Shown: positions 25,341 to 36,424, counted from the first letter of the stretch. The stretch is 41,920 nt of DNA from Planctomycetota bacterium (GCA_027623235.1 JAQBVJ010000061.1:1-41920), one strand, 5' to 3'. Program-made: numbers and translations. Notes: a model not told the origin generated them from the sequence alone.

Positions 25341-26876
25341 TTGAAAGACGCAGCTCGAACAACTCGACGCGGAATTCCTCTGCTGGAGGTGACCGTTCTG
25401 CTGGTCGTCGCCGTGGTCATCGCGGTTGTGCTGGTTCGTCACGCGCGGTTTGCCAGGCAGATCGCCATTGCCGGTTCGATGAAGGCGAACGCGGCGCTCA
25501 TCACGTTCCACGAGGACGGCACTGTTCGCAGCCTCGACACGACGAAGATGCTGACCGATGAGATTCAGTCGGACTCCATCTCGAAGCTGAGTGATCTTCG
25601 GCCGCTCAATGTCAACCACACGGACTTTTCCGACACCGACATCCAGACGCTTTGCAGCTCGCTCGACCTTCACGAATTGAGTCTGGTCGGAACCAGCGCA
25701 GGCGATGATTCGGCCGCCGCCCTCGCGTCGCAGTCGCACCTGCGGGTTCTCGACGCACGGGCGACGTTTCTTTCCGACGCGTCGATGCCGGAGATTTCGA
25801 AGCTGCGGAATCTTCACCAGCTTCGACTGGCTCAAACCTGGATCACCGATGCCGGCGTGAAGGCTCTCGCCGGACTGCCGCAGTTGCGGTTTCTCGACCT
25901 TCGTTACACACAGGTGACCGACGAATGCCTGGCCGCGCTCGCAAAGCAGGCGTCGCTGCGGTCGGTCTACCTCACCGGGTCGCAGGGCAGTGAAAGTGGC
26001 CTCGCGCAGTTTCGACAGTCGCGTCCGGACGTTGAGCTGCGATTCCGGTCGCGCGACGTTCCGCAGGCAGAGATCGCCTGGCCGAAGGCGAGGCAGTATC
26101 GAAATGGCAACTCGCCGCGACTCGTGAGCGCCGAACGGGAGATTGGCGAGGCACTCGAAGAGGCCGGTGCACGGATTCGCGTCGAAGGGGGATTCGTCCG
26201 CCGAGTGGACCTCGTCGAGAAACCGTTGCCGCCGGAGCTGTTTACGAAGCTGAAACGTCTGCGATTCTTAAGGCAGGTCGACTTTCGCGGTTCGAACGTG
26301 GATGACCGCGCGCTGTCCGAGTTGCGATTCTGCCCGTGTCTGCAGTTCGTCGACCTGCAGGGCACAGCGGTGACCGATGCCGGCATGAATTTCGTCGGTC
26401 GAATGCGCAGCCTGTGGAACTTGAATCTTCGCGGAACGGCGATCACCGATGAGGGCGTGTCCCGGCTGTCGCGGCTGAACATGCTGGGCGAGCTCGTACT
26501 GGCAGACACAGAAATCACCGGCGAGGCATTGCGGCTGATCCCGGACGATCCGTTTCTCAGTTCGCTGAATGTCTCCGGAACGAAGTTTCGTGGCGAGGAT
26601 CTGGCGATTATCTCCGAGCGGTTTTCACGCCACTTGACCGACCTCAACATTGCCGGGCTCAACGTTACGGATGCGGATCTGCAGAGTCTGTCGACACTGC
26701 AGTACCTTTACCGACTCGACATTTCCGGAACACGCGTCACAAATGAGGGCATCGCGTGGCTCAAGCCTCTGCGCCGATTAAGAAGCCTCATCGCGCTGCG
26801 GACGGAGGTCACGGCCAGCGGCGCCCGCAGTCAGTTGGGTGGCAGGCGAATCAGTTACACCGTTCAGGTTGAATAG
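25341..26876 (+). CDS. Leucine-rich-repeat protein with type IV pilin signal
   Basis: The product is 511 residues from a TTG. The N-terminus is a class III (prepilin) signal: RRG before IPLLEVTVLLVVAVV, with Gly at -1 and Glu at +5, then a 20-residue hydrophobic helix. After a short spacer come roughly a dozen leucine-rich repeats of the cysteine-containing/ribonuclease-inhibitor-like type, such as LHQLRLAQTWITDAGVKALA and LRFLDLRYTQVTDECLAALA, in two blocks (about 85-230 and 300-505). The helix would anchor it in the inner membrane or place it in a pseudopilus. A short relative lies at 22692-23027. Function is unknown. Confidence 0.85.
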   Translation: MKDAARTTRRGIPLLEVTVLLVVAVVIAVVLVRHARFARQIAIAGSMKANAALITFHEDGTVRSLDTTKMLTDEIQSDSISKLSDLRPLNVNHTDFSDTDIQTLCSSLDLHELSLVGTSAGDDSAAALASQSHLRVLDARATFLSDASMPEISKLRNLHQLRLAQTWITDAGVKALAGLPQLRFLDLRYTQVTDECLAALAKQASLRSVYLTGSQGSESGLAQFRQSRPDVELRFRSRDVPQAEIAWPKARQYRNGNSPRLVSAEREIGEALEEAGARIRVEGGFVRRVDLVEKPLPPELFTKLKRLRFLRQVDFRGSNVDDRALSELRFCPCLQFVDLQGTAVTDAGMNFVGRMRSLWNLNLRGTAITDEGVSRLSRLNMLGELVLADTEITGEALRLIPDDPFLSSLNVSGTKFRGEDLAIISERFSRHLTDLNIAGLNVTDADLQSLSTLQYLYRLDISGTRVTNEGIAWLKPLRRLRSLIALRTEVTASGARSQLGGRRISYTVQVE

Positions 26877-26922
26877 CAGCGTGCGGAATCTCAAAGTGGC
26901 ATGCCAACCGGAGCAAAGCGAC

Positions 26923-28395
26923 ATGAACGATCGACGATTTTCACCGCAGCCAGAGTTGTTCGGGCAGAGCCGCCGCGAATTTTTCCGGAACGCGGGTGCG
27001 GGATTCGCCGGGCTCGGCCTGATCGATCTACTGTCGCGCGACGGGTTCTTTGCCAGTTCGGCCCAGGCGGCGACGGCTGAAAATCCACTGCTCACGCCGA
27101 AACCGAAGATGCACGCGGCGAAGGCGAAGCACTGCGTCTTCCTCTTTATGAACGGGGCACCCAGCCAGGTGGACACGTTCGATCCAAAACCGGCACTCAC
27201 GAAATACGACGGAAAACAGTACGAGGGTGAAGTCAAAGTCGGCTCGAACGGACGACCGATCGGATACCTCACGCAGTCGGCGTTCAAGTTCAGGAAACAC
27301 GGTCGAAGCGGTTTGCCGATCAGCGACATTTTTCCGTTTACCGCTCAGCATGCCGACGATCTGTGCGTGCTCCGCTCGATGCAGGCCGACACGGCAGCTC
27401 ACGCGTCGGGCTGTCTGCAGACGAACACGGGCGACGTCCAGATCGGACGGCCGGCGATCGGATCGTGGCTCAGCTACGGCCTCGGCAGCGAGAACGACAG
27501 TCTGCCTTCCTTTGTCGTGATGACGGATCCTCGTGGAGGTCCGATCGGCAGTGCTTCGAACTGGTCGTCCGGGTTCATGCCGGCCGCGTTTCAAGGAACG
27601 CAGTTTCGCAGCAGCGGCTCGCCACTGCTCGACATCAGCAACCCGCCGGGAGTCGATCGCGCCAGGCAGCGACGGTCGCTCGACATGCTGAGAACGCTGA
27701 ACGAGCAGCATCTCGAACGGCACAAAGGCGAGGCGCAACTGCTCGGGCGGATTCACACGTACGAGCTCGCCTGGCGGATGCAGAATCGAGCTCTCGACGC
27801 GGTCGACATCGAACAGGAAGACAAGCAGACCCGCGAGATGTACGGGCTCAACGATAAACTGACCGCCGATTTCGGCCGCAAGTGCCTCATCACGCGGCGG
27901 CTGATCGAACGTGGCGTGCGGTTCATCCAGCTGTACTCGGGTGGCGGCCACATCGAAGACACGTGGGACGGCCACAACGATTGCGTCTCGAACCACCGTC
28001 TGCACGGCGGCGAGACGGATCGACCAATCGGTGCCCTGATGACGGACCTCAAACGGCGAGGCTTGTGGGACGAAACGCTGCTTGTGTGGGGCGGCGAGTT
28101 CGGACGCACTCCGACCAGCGAGGGAGTCGGCAAGCCGGGTCGCGATCACAACTGGCTCGGCTATTCAATGTGGCTGGCCGGAGCCGGCGTCAAAGGCGGC
28201 CAGGCGATCGGAGCGACCGACGAACTCGGCTTCCACGCCGTCGAGCGACCGGTGCACGTCTCGGATCTGCACGCGACGATCCTGCATCTGATGGGCCTCG
28301 ACCATCGTGCGCTGAGCTACTTTCACAACGGCCTGGACCAGCGTCTGACCGGACCGGACGACAACCGGCATGTCGTCCACGAGGCGCTGGCGTGA
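26923..28395 (+). CDS. DUF1501 (sulfatase-like) Tat-exported protein
   Basis: The product is 490 residues from the ATG at 26923, with GGAG about 9 bases upstream; a longer start exists but reads through untranslated sequence. The Tat signal is SRREFFRNAGAGFAGLGL. The body has KHCVFLFMNGAPSQVDTFDPKP (split by a variable loop), HASGCLQTNT, YSGGGHIEDTWDGHNDC, LVWGGEFGRTP, GRDHNWLGYSMWLAGAGVKGG and LHATILHLMGLDH, the standard DUF1501 blocks of an alkaline-phosphatase-like fold. Its stop overlaps the start of hpnE by four bases (GTGA). The true activity of DUF1501 proteins is not known. Confidence 0.93.
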   Translation: MNDRRFSPQPELFGQSRREFFRNAGAGFAGLGLIDLLSRDGFFASSAQAATAENPLLTPKPKMHAAKAKHCVFLFMNGAPSQVDTFDPKPALTKYDGKQYEGEVKVGSNGRPIGYLTQSAFKFRKHGRSGLPISDIFPFTAQHADDLCVLRSMQADTAAHASGCLQTNTGDVQIGRPAIGSWLSYGLGSENDSLPSFVVMTDPRGGPIGSASNWSSGFMPAAFQGTQFRSSGSPLLDISNPPGVDRARQRRSLDMLRTLNEQHLERHKGEAQLLGRIHTYELAWRMQNRALDAVDIEQEDKQTREMYGLNDKLTADFGRKCLITRRLIERGVRFIQLYSGGGHIEDTWDGHNDCVSNHRLHGGETDRPIGALMTDLKRRGLWDETLLVWGGEFGRTPTSEGVGKPGRDHNWLGYSMWLAGAGVKGGQAIGATDELGFHAVERPVHVSDLHATILHLMGLDHRALSYFHNGLDQRLTGPDDNRHVVHEALA

Positions 28396-29915
28396 CGAAC
28401 GACGATTCCCGGTCGCGAGTTGTCATCGTCGGTGGAGGACTTGCGGGTCTCGCCGCCGCTTCGGTGCTCGCGCCGCGCGGGTTTGATGTCACGCTGTTCG
28501 AATCGCGACCGAGGCTTGGTGGTCGAGCCAGCTCGATCGTCGATCGAGAGACCGGGCGGACGATCGACAACTGCCAGCACGTCACGATGGGCTGCTGCAC
28601 GAGCTTTCGACACTTCTGCGAGACGACCGGATGTGCGGATCTGTTCGAGACGCAACAGACGCTGCATTTCGTTGAGCCGCCGTCAGACCGCGCACCGCGG
28701 ATCGTTCCGTTTCGAAGTGTCGCGCTGCCGGCGCCGGCGCACCTGTCGCTCACGCTGGCGAGGATGCCGTGGTTCAGCCTGCGTGAAAAGTCGGCCATCG
28801 CTCGCGGCTTGCGAGCGCTCTCCCGGGACCGGCAGTCGGAAACCGACGACTCGGCCGAATCGTTTGCCGAGTGGCTCACCCGGCACCGTCAACCAGAGGC
28901 CGTTCAAAGCCGGTTCTGGCACACGGTCCTGGTGAGTGCCCTCAGCGAGACACTCGACCGGGTCAGCGTGCGGCATGCTCGAAAAGTTTTCGTCGACGGG
29001 TTCCTTTCAAATCGGCACGGCTGGGAAGTCTCGATCCCGACCGCACCGCTCGGAGAAATCTACGATGACCGAATCGCCCGTTCGCTGTCCGAAAGCGGGG
29101 TCACTCTGAAAACGGGAACCGGCGTCAAGCGGCTGCTCATGGAAGACGGACGGGCCGCGGCCGCCGAGTTGCGGGACGGTTTGCATCTGAGTGCGGATGA
29201 GTTTGTCCTTGCCGTCCCGCACTGGCTTTGCGGCTCACTGCTGCCCGACGAGCTGCTCGCAAGTAATTTTGAAAGTCGAGCGCAGCCGGGAGGGCGAGGC
29301 TCCTGCCGAACCGCAAGCTCAAATTCAGACGCGCAGACCGGCTCGGCGGGAGCCTCGCCCTCCCGAGCTGTTTCGCTTCGCGACGCCGTGGGGCAGATTG
29401 AGACCGCGCCGATTGCCAGCGCTCATTTGTGGTTTGACCGGCCGCTCACGGAACTACCTCATGCCACGCTGCTGGATCGAACGAGCCAGTGGTTTTTCAA
29501 TCGAGGCCGCGAAAGCGGGCAGGACGGTCATTACTGCCAGGTCGTGATCAGTGCCGCCGGTGAGCTGTCGTCGCGCAGCGAGGCGGCGATTCTCGACGAG
29601 GTCGAAACCGAACTGAAATCTGTCTGGCCGAATGCGGGCAACGCGAAACGGCTGCACGGGCGAGTCATTACGGAACACCGCGCGGTCTTCTCGCCGCTTC
29701 CCGGTGTCGACCAATTCCGACCGGATCAGCAGTCACCGATCGATAATCTGCAACTGGCCGGCGACTGGACGCAAACCGACTGGCCCTCAACGATGGAGGG
29801 AGCCGTTCGGTCCGGCTACCTCGCGGCGCAAAACATTCTCGCCAGGCGAGGAGAATCGTTTGAACTTCCCGGCGAGCTGCCGCGGTCTCTTCTGTTTCGA
29901 ACTCTGTTTTCGTGA
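28392..29915 (+). CDS. hpnE: HpnE-like hydroxysqualene dehydroxylase with in-frame repeat
   Basis: The product is 508 residues from a GTG that overlaps the DUF1501 stop (GTGA). It has an FAD-binding GxGxxG at 14-19 (VVIVGGGLAGLAAASVL), GGRASS, DNCQHVTMGCCTSFRHF, IASAHLWFDRPLTELPHATL and the C-terminal LAGDWTQTDWPSTMEGAVRSG. These are the hallmarks of the squalene-associated desaturase HpnE, which with HpnC and HpnD makes squalene from farnesyl diphosphate for hopanoids and related lipids. Residues about 299-325 are encoded by a palindromic repeat (29287-29365) and are absent from the normal family as far as I know. No hpnC or hpnD is in the window. Confidence 0.85.
   Translation: MTNDDSRSRVVIVGGGLAGLAAASVLAPRGFDVTLFESRPRLGGRASSIVDRETGRTIDNCQHVTMGCCTSFRHFCETTGCADLFETQQTLHFVEPPSDRAPRIVPFRSVALPAPAHLSLTLARMPWFSLREKSAIARGLRALSRDRQSETDDSAESFAEWLTRHRQPEAVQSRFWHTVLVSALSETLDRVSVRHARKVFVDGFLSNRHGWEVSIPTAPLGEIYDDRIARSLSESGVTLKTGTGVKRLLMEDGRAAAAELRDGLHLSADEFVLAVPHWLCGSLLPDELLASNFESRAQPGGRGSCRTASSNSDAQTGSAGASPSRAVSLRDAVGQIETAPIASAHLWFDRPLTELPHATLLDRTSQWFFNRGRESGQDGHYCQVVISAAGELSSRSEAAILDEVETELKSVWPNAGNAKRLHGRVITEHRAVFSPLPGVDQFRPDQQSPIDNLQLAGDWTQTDWPSTMEGAVRSGYLAAQNILARRGESFELPGELPRSLLFRTLFS
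29287..29365. repeat. Palindromic repeat inside the hpnE coding sequence
   Basis: Arms of 23 bases at 29287-29309 and 29343-29365 are inverted repeats with one mismatch (CGGGAGGGCGAGGCTC...). The 33-base loop and arms read in frame with hpnE and encode residues rich in Gly, Ser and Arg, including TGSAGASPSRA. The arms match the solitary copy at 17971-17984. Confidence 0.85.
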
Positions 29916-31530
<1,615 letters not shown>

Positions 31531-31589
31531 GCAGAGTGGCCGGGAGTCACTCTCGTGATGCCACGCCTGATGCTCCCTCGTGAGATTCC

Positions 31590-31627
31590 CAGCCCGGTTG
31601 CCAGGTGGCACCGGGCTGTTTTTGTTT
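31590..31627 (+). terminator. Rho-independent terminator of eno
   Basis: A 9-base stem (CAGCCCGGT pairing with ACCGGGCTG) with an 11-base loop is followed by TTTTTGTTT. It lies 60 bases after the eno stop and 44 bases before the next gene. Confidence 0.9.
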
Positions 31628-31670
31628 GCTCTTCCCCGGCGATCGTTCGTAGTCACCTCAGCCAGACCTT

Positions 31671-32261
31671 ATGAAGATTTCCCAGCCACCTCGCCGCGCT
31701 GCCCGAAGCGACGACCATTCGGCTCTCGAATGGGTCGTGTCGCTGCTGTTCTGGGGTCAGATGATTGCGGCGGCGAGCCTCTACGGAGTGGTCGCTCTCG
31801 CACCGAAACTGACGGTGTTCGTCGAGCTTCAGAACGATCACCTGAGAACGCAGACGCAGCTGGTCTCGCTCGAAAATCACATTCACGAACTGGAGAAGGT
31901 GGTTGTTGCTCTGCAGGACGATCCGCGAGTCATCGAGGAGCTCGCGCGACTGGACCTCGACGCCTCGCGGCCCGATGAAACGCGAATCCCGCTTGAAGGG
32001 GGAGAGACACTGCAGAGCCGCCTTGGCCAGACGATGCACGTGCCCGACGTCGGCCGAGCCTGGTACCAGCCGCTGCTTCAGGCGTTCGCGGAAAACACCA
32101 GCCTGCGGGTCACGTCGCTGGGAGTGGCCGCGGCGCTGGTTGTGATTTCGTTTACGTTTTTCCATCCATCGCAGGCTCGGAGTTTTCATTCCGGCTGGCG
32201 GAATCTGCGAGCCGCGTTTGCCGCCTGCGCCGCCCGATACCGCGGCCGCTCTGCGCGGTGA
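31671..32261 (+). CDS. FtsB/DivIC-like coiled-coil membrane protein
   Basis: The product is 196 residues with a membrane helix at about 20-42 (WVVSLLFWGQMIAAASLYGV), a coiled coil at about 55-85 and PRVIEELARLDLDA, the tail typical of FtsB/DivIC septum proteins. A second hydrophobic helix lies at about 147-162, which is unusual for FtsB. Location next to enolase is typical for ftsB in many bacteria, where eno-ftsB linkage is conserved. A divisome role is inference; planctomycetes lack FtsZ, so the partner set would differ. Confidence 0.65.
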   Translation: MKISQPPRRAARSDDHSALEWVVSLLFWGQMIAAASLYGVVALAPKLTVFVELQNDHLRTQTQLVSLENHIHELEKVVVALQDDPRVIEELARLDLDASRPDETRIPLEGGETLQSRLGQTMHVPDVGRAWYQPLLQAFAENTSLRVTSLGVAAALVVISFTFFHPSQARSFHSGWRNLRAAFAACAARYRGRSAR

Positions 32262-33076
32262 GACTCGTCATGGACCGTTCCAACTGCCGGAACGGCGATT
32301 CGCCTGGTCCGTCTATGGGAAAGCCGCAGTCAAGTGATTTTGTTGTTTTTGTTAAAGTTTCTCGGCGAGCAGGGGGCCTTCGTCGGCCGCCATCTGGTAC
32401 TCCCGGCCGTCCCGCAGCATGGCGAAGATCACCGTCAACAGGCGACGGGCCATGGCGACGGTCGCTTTCTTCTTTCCGGCCCGACGGCTGATCTGCTCAA
32501 ACACGCGGCCCCACCGACTCGTCCGCTTCATCCGATGAGCCAGTTGAATCATCACCCACCGCAACAACGGAGAGCCGGCTTTAGTGATCTTCAGGCCTTT
32601 GCGACGACCGTCACTGTCACGCACGCCGGGATCCAGTCCCGCGTAAGAGACGACGGCGGCACCGTTTTTGAATCGCGTCCAGTCGCCGAGCTCCGCCAGG
32701 ATGGTTTCGATCGTGACCAGTCCCACACCCGGCATCGTGTCCAGCACGGCCCGGGCTTCGCGTTCCCTGAGAGGAGCCGACTGCGCGAACTCTTCCAGAC
32801 GCTTCTCGACCTTCTTCAGGCGAGCCGTCTGTTCTTTGAGTTCGTCGAACAGGTCGTCCAGCACCCAGGCGTCTTCCTGCAGCAGGATATCGCCAAGACC
32901 CTCGACGTGTTCGCGGCCAGCCACGCTGAACAGGTTGGCCCGGTCCTGGTTGTACCGCGTGAGCACGCCTCGCGCCGTGTTCTTGATCGGCCTGCGCCGG
33001 TCGAGCGAAGTTGGCGGGCAGTTTGTTATGCTCTGCCGAAGTTTCATGACCACGCGCTGAAGAACGAGGCGGCAGA
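32262..33076 (-). mobile_element. Truncated IS110-family element
   Basis: The region between the FtsB-like gene and proC holds only the C-terminal two-thirds of an IS110-type transposase. The 5' end of the element, where IS110 elements carry the N-terminal domain and the bridge-RNA region, is missing because proC follows directly. The outer limits are not defined; flanking sequence shows no target-site signal I can recognise. Confidence 0.7.
32352..33053 (-). pseudogene. IS110 transposase, N-terminally truncated
   Basis: The 233-residue reading frame has the central IKNTARGVLTRYNQDRANLF region, a coiled-coil linker (about 60-105), and the Transposase IS116/IS110 C-terminal domain: TMPGVGLVTIETILAELGD, YAGLDPGVRDSDG and KITKAGSPLLRWVMIQLAH, with the likely catalytic serine in the AGSPLLR block. 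The N-terminal RuvC-like DEDD domain (about 110 residues in intact relatives) is gone, so the protein is presumably inactive. The start codon at 33053 is arbitrary; 23 bases on, proC starts on the other strand. Confidence 0.85.
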
Positions 33077-33892
33077 ATGGCGGACGCAGGACTGAAGGTT
33101 GGTTTTATCGGTGCTGGAAAAATGGCGACGGCCCTGGCGAAAGGGCTTGTCGATTCCGGTTTCGTCGCCGCTCAGAACATCGTCGCCGTCGATTTGTTCC
33201 CTCCCGCTGCAGAAAGTTTCGCCGCCTCAACCGGAGCCGCGATCGTCGCTTCGAATCAGGACGTTGCCGCTGCGGCCGATGTGGTGTTCATCGCGGTGAA
33301 GCCGCATCACGTGGCCGGCGTCCTCGACGACCTGGCACCGTTGCTGTCAGATCGGCACCTGGTCGTGTCGATCGCCGCCGGAGTCACTTTGAGCGTCTAC
33401 GAGGCCGGACTCGGAGCAGGTCGCCGCATCGTTCGCGTCATGCCGAACACGCCGTGTCTTGTCGGAGCGGCAGCCGCAGGATTCTCGCTCGGCTCGGCTG
33501 CGACGGCCGAGGATGCGGAACTGGTTGAGGCAATGTTCGGCACGGTCGGACTCGCCGTCAAAGTTGAGGAGCGGCTGCTCGACGCGGTCACCGGCCTTTC
33601 CGGCAGCGGTCCGGCGTACGTCTATCAGATCATCGAAGCGCTCAGCGATGGCGGCGTGCGGGTCGGTCTGCCTCGCGACGTGGCGACGAAGCTCGCCGCG
33701 CAAACGCTGTTCGGCGCGGCAAAGATGGTGCTCGAAACGGGCGAGCATCCGGGAGCTTTGAAAGATGCCGTGACGAGTCCGGGCGGCACAACCATCGCCG
33801 GCCTGCACGCCCTCGAACGAGGCGGGCTGAGGGGAGTCCTCATGAACGCCGTCGAGGCAGCGACTGACAGATCCCGTGAGCTCGGGCGTTAG
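33077..33892 (+). CDS. proC: Pyrroline-5-carboxylate reductase
   Basis: ProC reduces pyrroline-5-carboxylate to proline with NAD(P)H in the cytoplasm. The 271-residue length is standard. The Rossmann fold opens KVGFIGAGKMATALAKGL, with FIAVKPHHV and RVMPNTPCLVG. The C-terminal dimerisation domain has TGLSGSGPAYVYQIIEAL and LKDAVTSPGGTTIAGLHALE, the family signature. The promoter may lie in the IS110 fragment, since only 23 bases separate the two. Confidence 0.97.
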   Translation: MADAGLKVGFIGAGKMATALAKGLVDSGFVAAQNIVAVDLFPPAAESFAASTGAAIVASNQDVAAAADVVFIAVKPHHVAGVLDDLAPLLSDRHLVVSIAAGVTLSVYEAGLGAGRRIVRVMPNTPCLVGAAAAGFSLGSAATAEDAELVEAMFGTVGLAVKVEERLLDAVTGLSGSGPAYVYQIIEALSDGGVRVGLPRDVATKLAAQTLFGAAKMVLETGEHPGALKDAVTSPGGTTIAGLHALERGGLRGVLMNAVEAATDRSRELGR

Positions 33893-33914
33893 CAGCGGCC
33901 TTTCAAAAAGTGAC

Positions 33915-33968
33915 ATGGGCATCCTGCCCATTCGGAATCCTGAATGAGCCACGGCCTGGAAGGCCGTG
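33915..33968. repeat. Two short hairpins after proC
   Basis: ATGGGC / GCCCAT (33915-33931) and CACGGCCT / AGGCCGTG (33950-33968) form two small stems 22-76 bases after the proC stop. Neither is followed by a T-run. Similar GGGCATCC and GCCGTGCC words occur next to the 37.3 kb repeat copy, so they look like fragments of a dispersed repeat. Confidence 0.5.
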
Positions 33969-34038
33969 CCACTTCTGTGGTTCCTTCCTCGATATTTCTC
34001 CGGGATGACGGATTCGCGGCGGCGGCTACAATGCGGTC

Positions 34039-35163
34039 ATGGCAGGCAACTCATTCGGACAGCTGTTTCGCATTACCACCGCCGGCGAAAGCCACGGGCC
34101 GGGAAACGTCGTCATTATTGATGGCGTCCCGCCAGGGATTCCGCTTTCGGTGGAGGATCTTCTCATTGACATGGACCGGCGACGTCCCGGTCAAAGCCGC
34201 ATCGTCACTCAGAGAAAAGAATCGGACACGCCCGAGATTCTTTCTGGATGGTTCGAGGGGAAGACGACCGGCACGAGCCTCGCAATCCTCGTCCGCAACG
34301 AGGATCAGCGGAGCCGCGACTACTCGAAGATCAAAGACAAGTACCGGCCCGGTCACGCCGACTTCAGTTTCGATGCCCGTTACGGGTTCCGCGACTACCG
34401 CGGCGGCGGCCGTTCGAGTGCCCGCGAGACGACCGTCCGCGTTGCCGCCGGAGTCGTCGCGAAGAAAATTCTGGAATCTTTCGGGGCGAGAGTTGTCGGC
34501 TACGTCTGCCAGGTCGGTGACGTCCACGCTCAAATTTCTGACCCGGCCGCGGTGACTCTGGAGCAGGTCGAAAACCTGCCCGACGGTGAGCCGAACATCG
34601 TCCGGTGCCCGGACCTCGATGCCGCCGCGAAGATGATTGAACTCATCGATGCCGTCCGCAAAGAACAGGACTCAATCGGCGGGGCGGCCGAGATTGTGGC
34701 GAGCGGAGTCCCCGCCGGGCTGGGTGAACCGGTCTTCGACAAAATCAAAGCGGACCTCGCCAAAGCGCTGTTCAGCTTGCCGGCGGTGCTCGGCGTCGAA
34801 TACGGAATCGGATTCGGCTGCGCGACGATGCGCGGCAGCGAGCACAACGACCTGTTTGTGCCGGTCGAAGTCACGCCGGAGAATCCTCACGGGATCACGA
34901 CGGAATCGAACCGCCACGGCGGCATGCTCGGGGGAATCACAACCGGCCTGCCGATCGTCCTGAGAGCCGCCGTCAAACCGACAAGCAGCCTGTCGAAAGA
35001 ACAAAAGACAGTCACGCGCGATGCCGAGCCGACAACGATCAGCACAAAAGGTCGCCACGATCCGTGTCTGCTGCCGCGGTTTATCCCCATGGCCGAGGCG
35101 ATGGTCGCGATCGTGATCGCCGATCACTGGCTGCGCTGGAAGGCGCAGTGCGGCGAGAACTGA
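34039..35163 (+). CDS. aroC: Chorismate synthase
   Basis: AroC makes chorismate from 5-enolpyruvylshikimate-3-phosphate, the last common step to aromatic amino acids, using reduced FMN. The 374-residue product has GESHGPG near the start, [17 protein letters not shown], the signature [39 protein letters not shown] and the C-terminal [26 protein letters not shown] box at 34027-34032 lies only 6 bases before the ATG and could be the -10 of a nearly leaderless transcript. Confidence 0.98.
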   Translation: MAGNSFGQLFRITTAGESHGPGNVVIIDGVPPGIPLSVEDLLIDMDRRRPGQSRIVTQRKESDTPEILSGWFEGKTTGTSLAILVRNEDQRSRDYSKIKDKYRPGHADFSFDARYGFRDYRGGGRSSARETTVRVAAGVVAKKILESFGARVVGYVCQVGDVHAQISDPAAVTLEQVENLPDGEPNIVRCPDLDAAAKMIELIDAVRKEQDSIGGAAEIVASGVPAGLGEPVFDKIKADLAKALFSLPAVLGVEYGIGFGCATMRGSEHNDLFVPVEVTPENPHGITTESNRHGGMLGGITTGLPIVLRAAVKPTSSLSKEQKTVTRDAEPTTISTKGRHDPCLLPRFIPMAEAMVAIVIADHWLRWKAQCGEN

Positions 35164-35341
35164 AGACAGCCATAGCCTGTTCCGACCTGTGAGTGAGAGG
35201 CGACGAACTCTCGACTTCTGCCGGCCGCAAACTCACGCGCCGCATCGGTTAGTGTTTACGACGTTTGAGCGTCGTGAACTCGCGCGATGTTCGGGTGAGC
35301 GGATTTCACGAGCACGGTCGTGACGGCGGGTGTTGCCGGAA

Positions 35342-36022
35342 CTAGCCGGCCGGAACTCGTCGGCCGGACCAGGAGAACCAGAGGGCCATGGTGGCTCCGC
35401 CCGCGATTTCGAAAATCGGCAGCCACCCAAAGGAACCAGCCCCGATTGCAGCGATCGCACCCAGCCAGATTCCAACGAACATTCCGTTGGCGGGAATACT
35501 CGACAGATTGAACCAGCGGCCAGAGGTCACTGGTCGAAGTCGATTCGCCAGCCAGCGTGGCACGGTGATGAGGTATCGCCGATACGCTTGCCCCAGTTGG
35601 GCTTCCAGCAGTTCCTCTTCGTGCCTCACGACGCGGTCGTACCGCAGCCAGTGGAACGCGGCAATCAGCAGTGCGGAGTGCCAGCCGGGAAACGCTCCGG
35701 CACCGCTCATGACAAGGATCGTGCCAAGGTAAAGTGGATTCCTCACGAGGCCGAAGAGGCCTGCGGAAACCAGCGTCCCCGTTTCCGGACTCGTCGATGC
35801 CATGATGTCTGAGGAAAGCGCGGCTGTTCCGGCAAGTCGGAGAGCAACGCCGATTGAGATCAGCGTAAACGCGAGCCAGGCATCGGCGACGGCGAATTCG
35901 GGAACAAGCCACGTGCCTCGCGCGCCGGTCAGGTGAAACGCAAAGAAGGCGAACCCCAGTTGACTCATCACGAGGATGAGGAACTTCCAGTCATACTCCC
36001 AGCTGTAAGCGCGTCCGAGCAT
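35342..36022 (-). CDS. Isoprenylcysteine carboxyl methyltransferase-like membrane protein
   Basis: The product is 226 residues from the ATG at 36022, with AGGAG 7 bases upstream; a start at 36043 adds 7 residues. Five hydrophobic helices are present. Blocks GLFGLVRNPLYLGTILVMSG and VVRHEEELLEAQLGQAYRRY match the SAM-binding ICMT/PEMT-like family, in which RNPxY and the EExxL region form the cofactor site. Bacterial members methylate lipids or unknown substrates. The true substrate is unknown. Confidence 0.85.
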   Translation of the reverse strand: MLGRAYSWEYDWKFLILVMSQLGFAFFAFHLTGARGTWLVPEFAVADAWLAFTLISIGVALRLAGTAALSSDIMASTSPETGTLVSAGLFGLVRNPLYLGTILVMSGAGAFPGWHSALLIAAFHWLRYDRVVRHEEELLEAQLGQAYRRYLITVPRWLANRLRPVTSGRWFNLSSIPANGMFVGIWLGAIAAIGAGSFGWLPIFEIAGGATMALWFSWSGRRVPAG

Positions 36023-36043
36023 CGGTCGCTCCTGTCGCGACAC

Positions 36044-36424
36044 GGAATGTGAGCCGAAAAAGCCGCCGTGCCTTCAGCCTCACTCGATGCAACTATCACG
36101 TCCGGCAAAACCGGGCGGCTGTCGCGATCTCGACGTCTTACCCTCCGCTGCGCGTCTCGATCTCTCAGAAACCATACACGGTCTTTACGGCGAGGATTGC
36201 AATGAACTGAGCGGGCCGACGCATTTGCCACCGCTTCTTCCGCGTTCACGATCCGGACCGGATTCATCTGGAAGATCGGAATTCCCGCTGAAACACCTTC
36301 TGTCGACACGGGTTAACGCGACGTCATTTCGGGAGGCGATTCTGCTTCGTATTCATTGCCACAGACGGTCGACTTTCGAGGGAGAGAAACTACTGACCTC
36401 GCACTTACGCGACGGAGAATAGTT
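36044..36424. other. Divergent intergenic region, 381 bases
   Basis: This region separates the methyltransferase-like gene from the lipoprotein. No supported gene is seen. Bases 36105-36120 match the arm at 11161-11176 in reverse complement, probably a degenerate repeat. Confidence 0.5.

Noticed and set aside
27028..28149. 373-codon open frame on the minus strand
   Set aside because: It is opposite the DUF1501 gene, whose motifs are clear.
32262..33076. IS110 bridge RNA
   Set aside because: The end of the element where such an RNA would lie is deleted, so none can be proposed.
36044..36424. Possible riboswitch in the GC-rich spacer
   Set aside because: I could not fit any known riboswitch core; the shared 16-mer is better explained by the repeat family.
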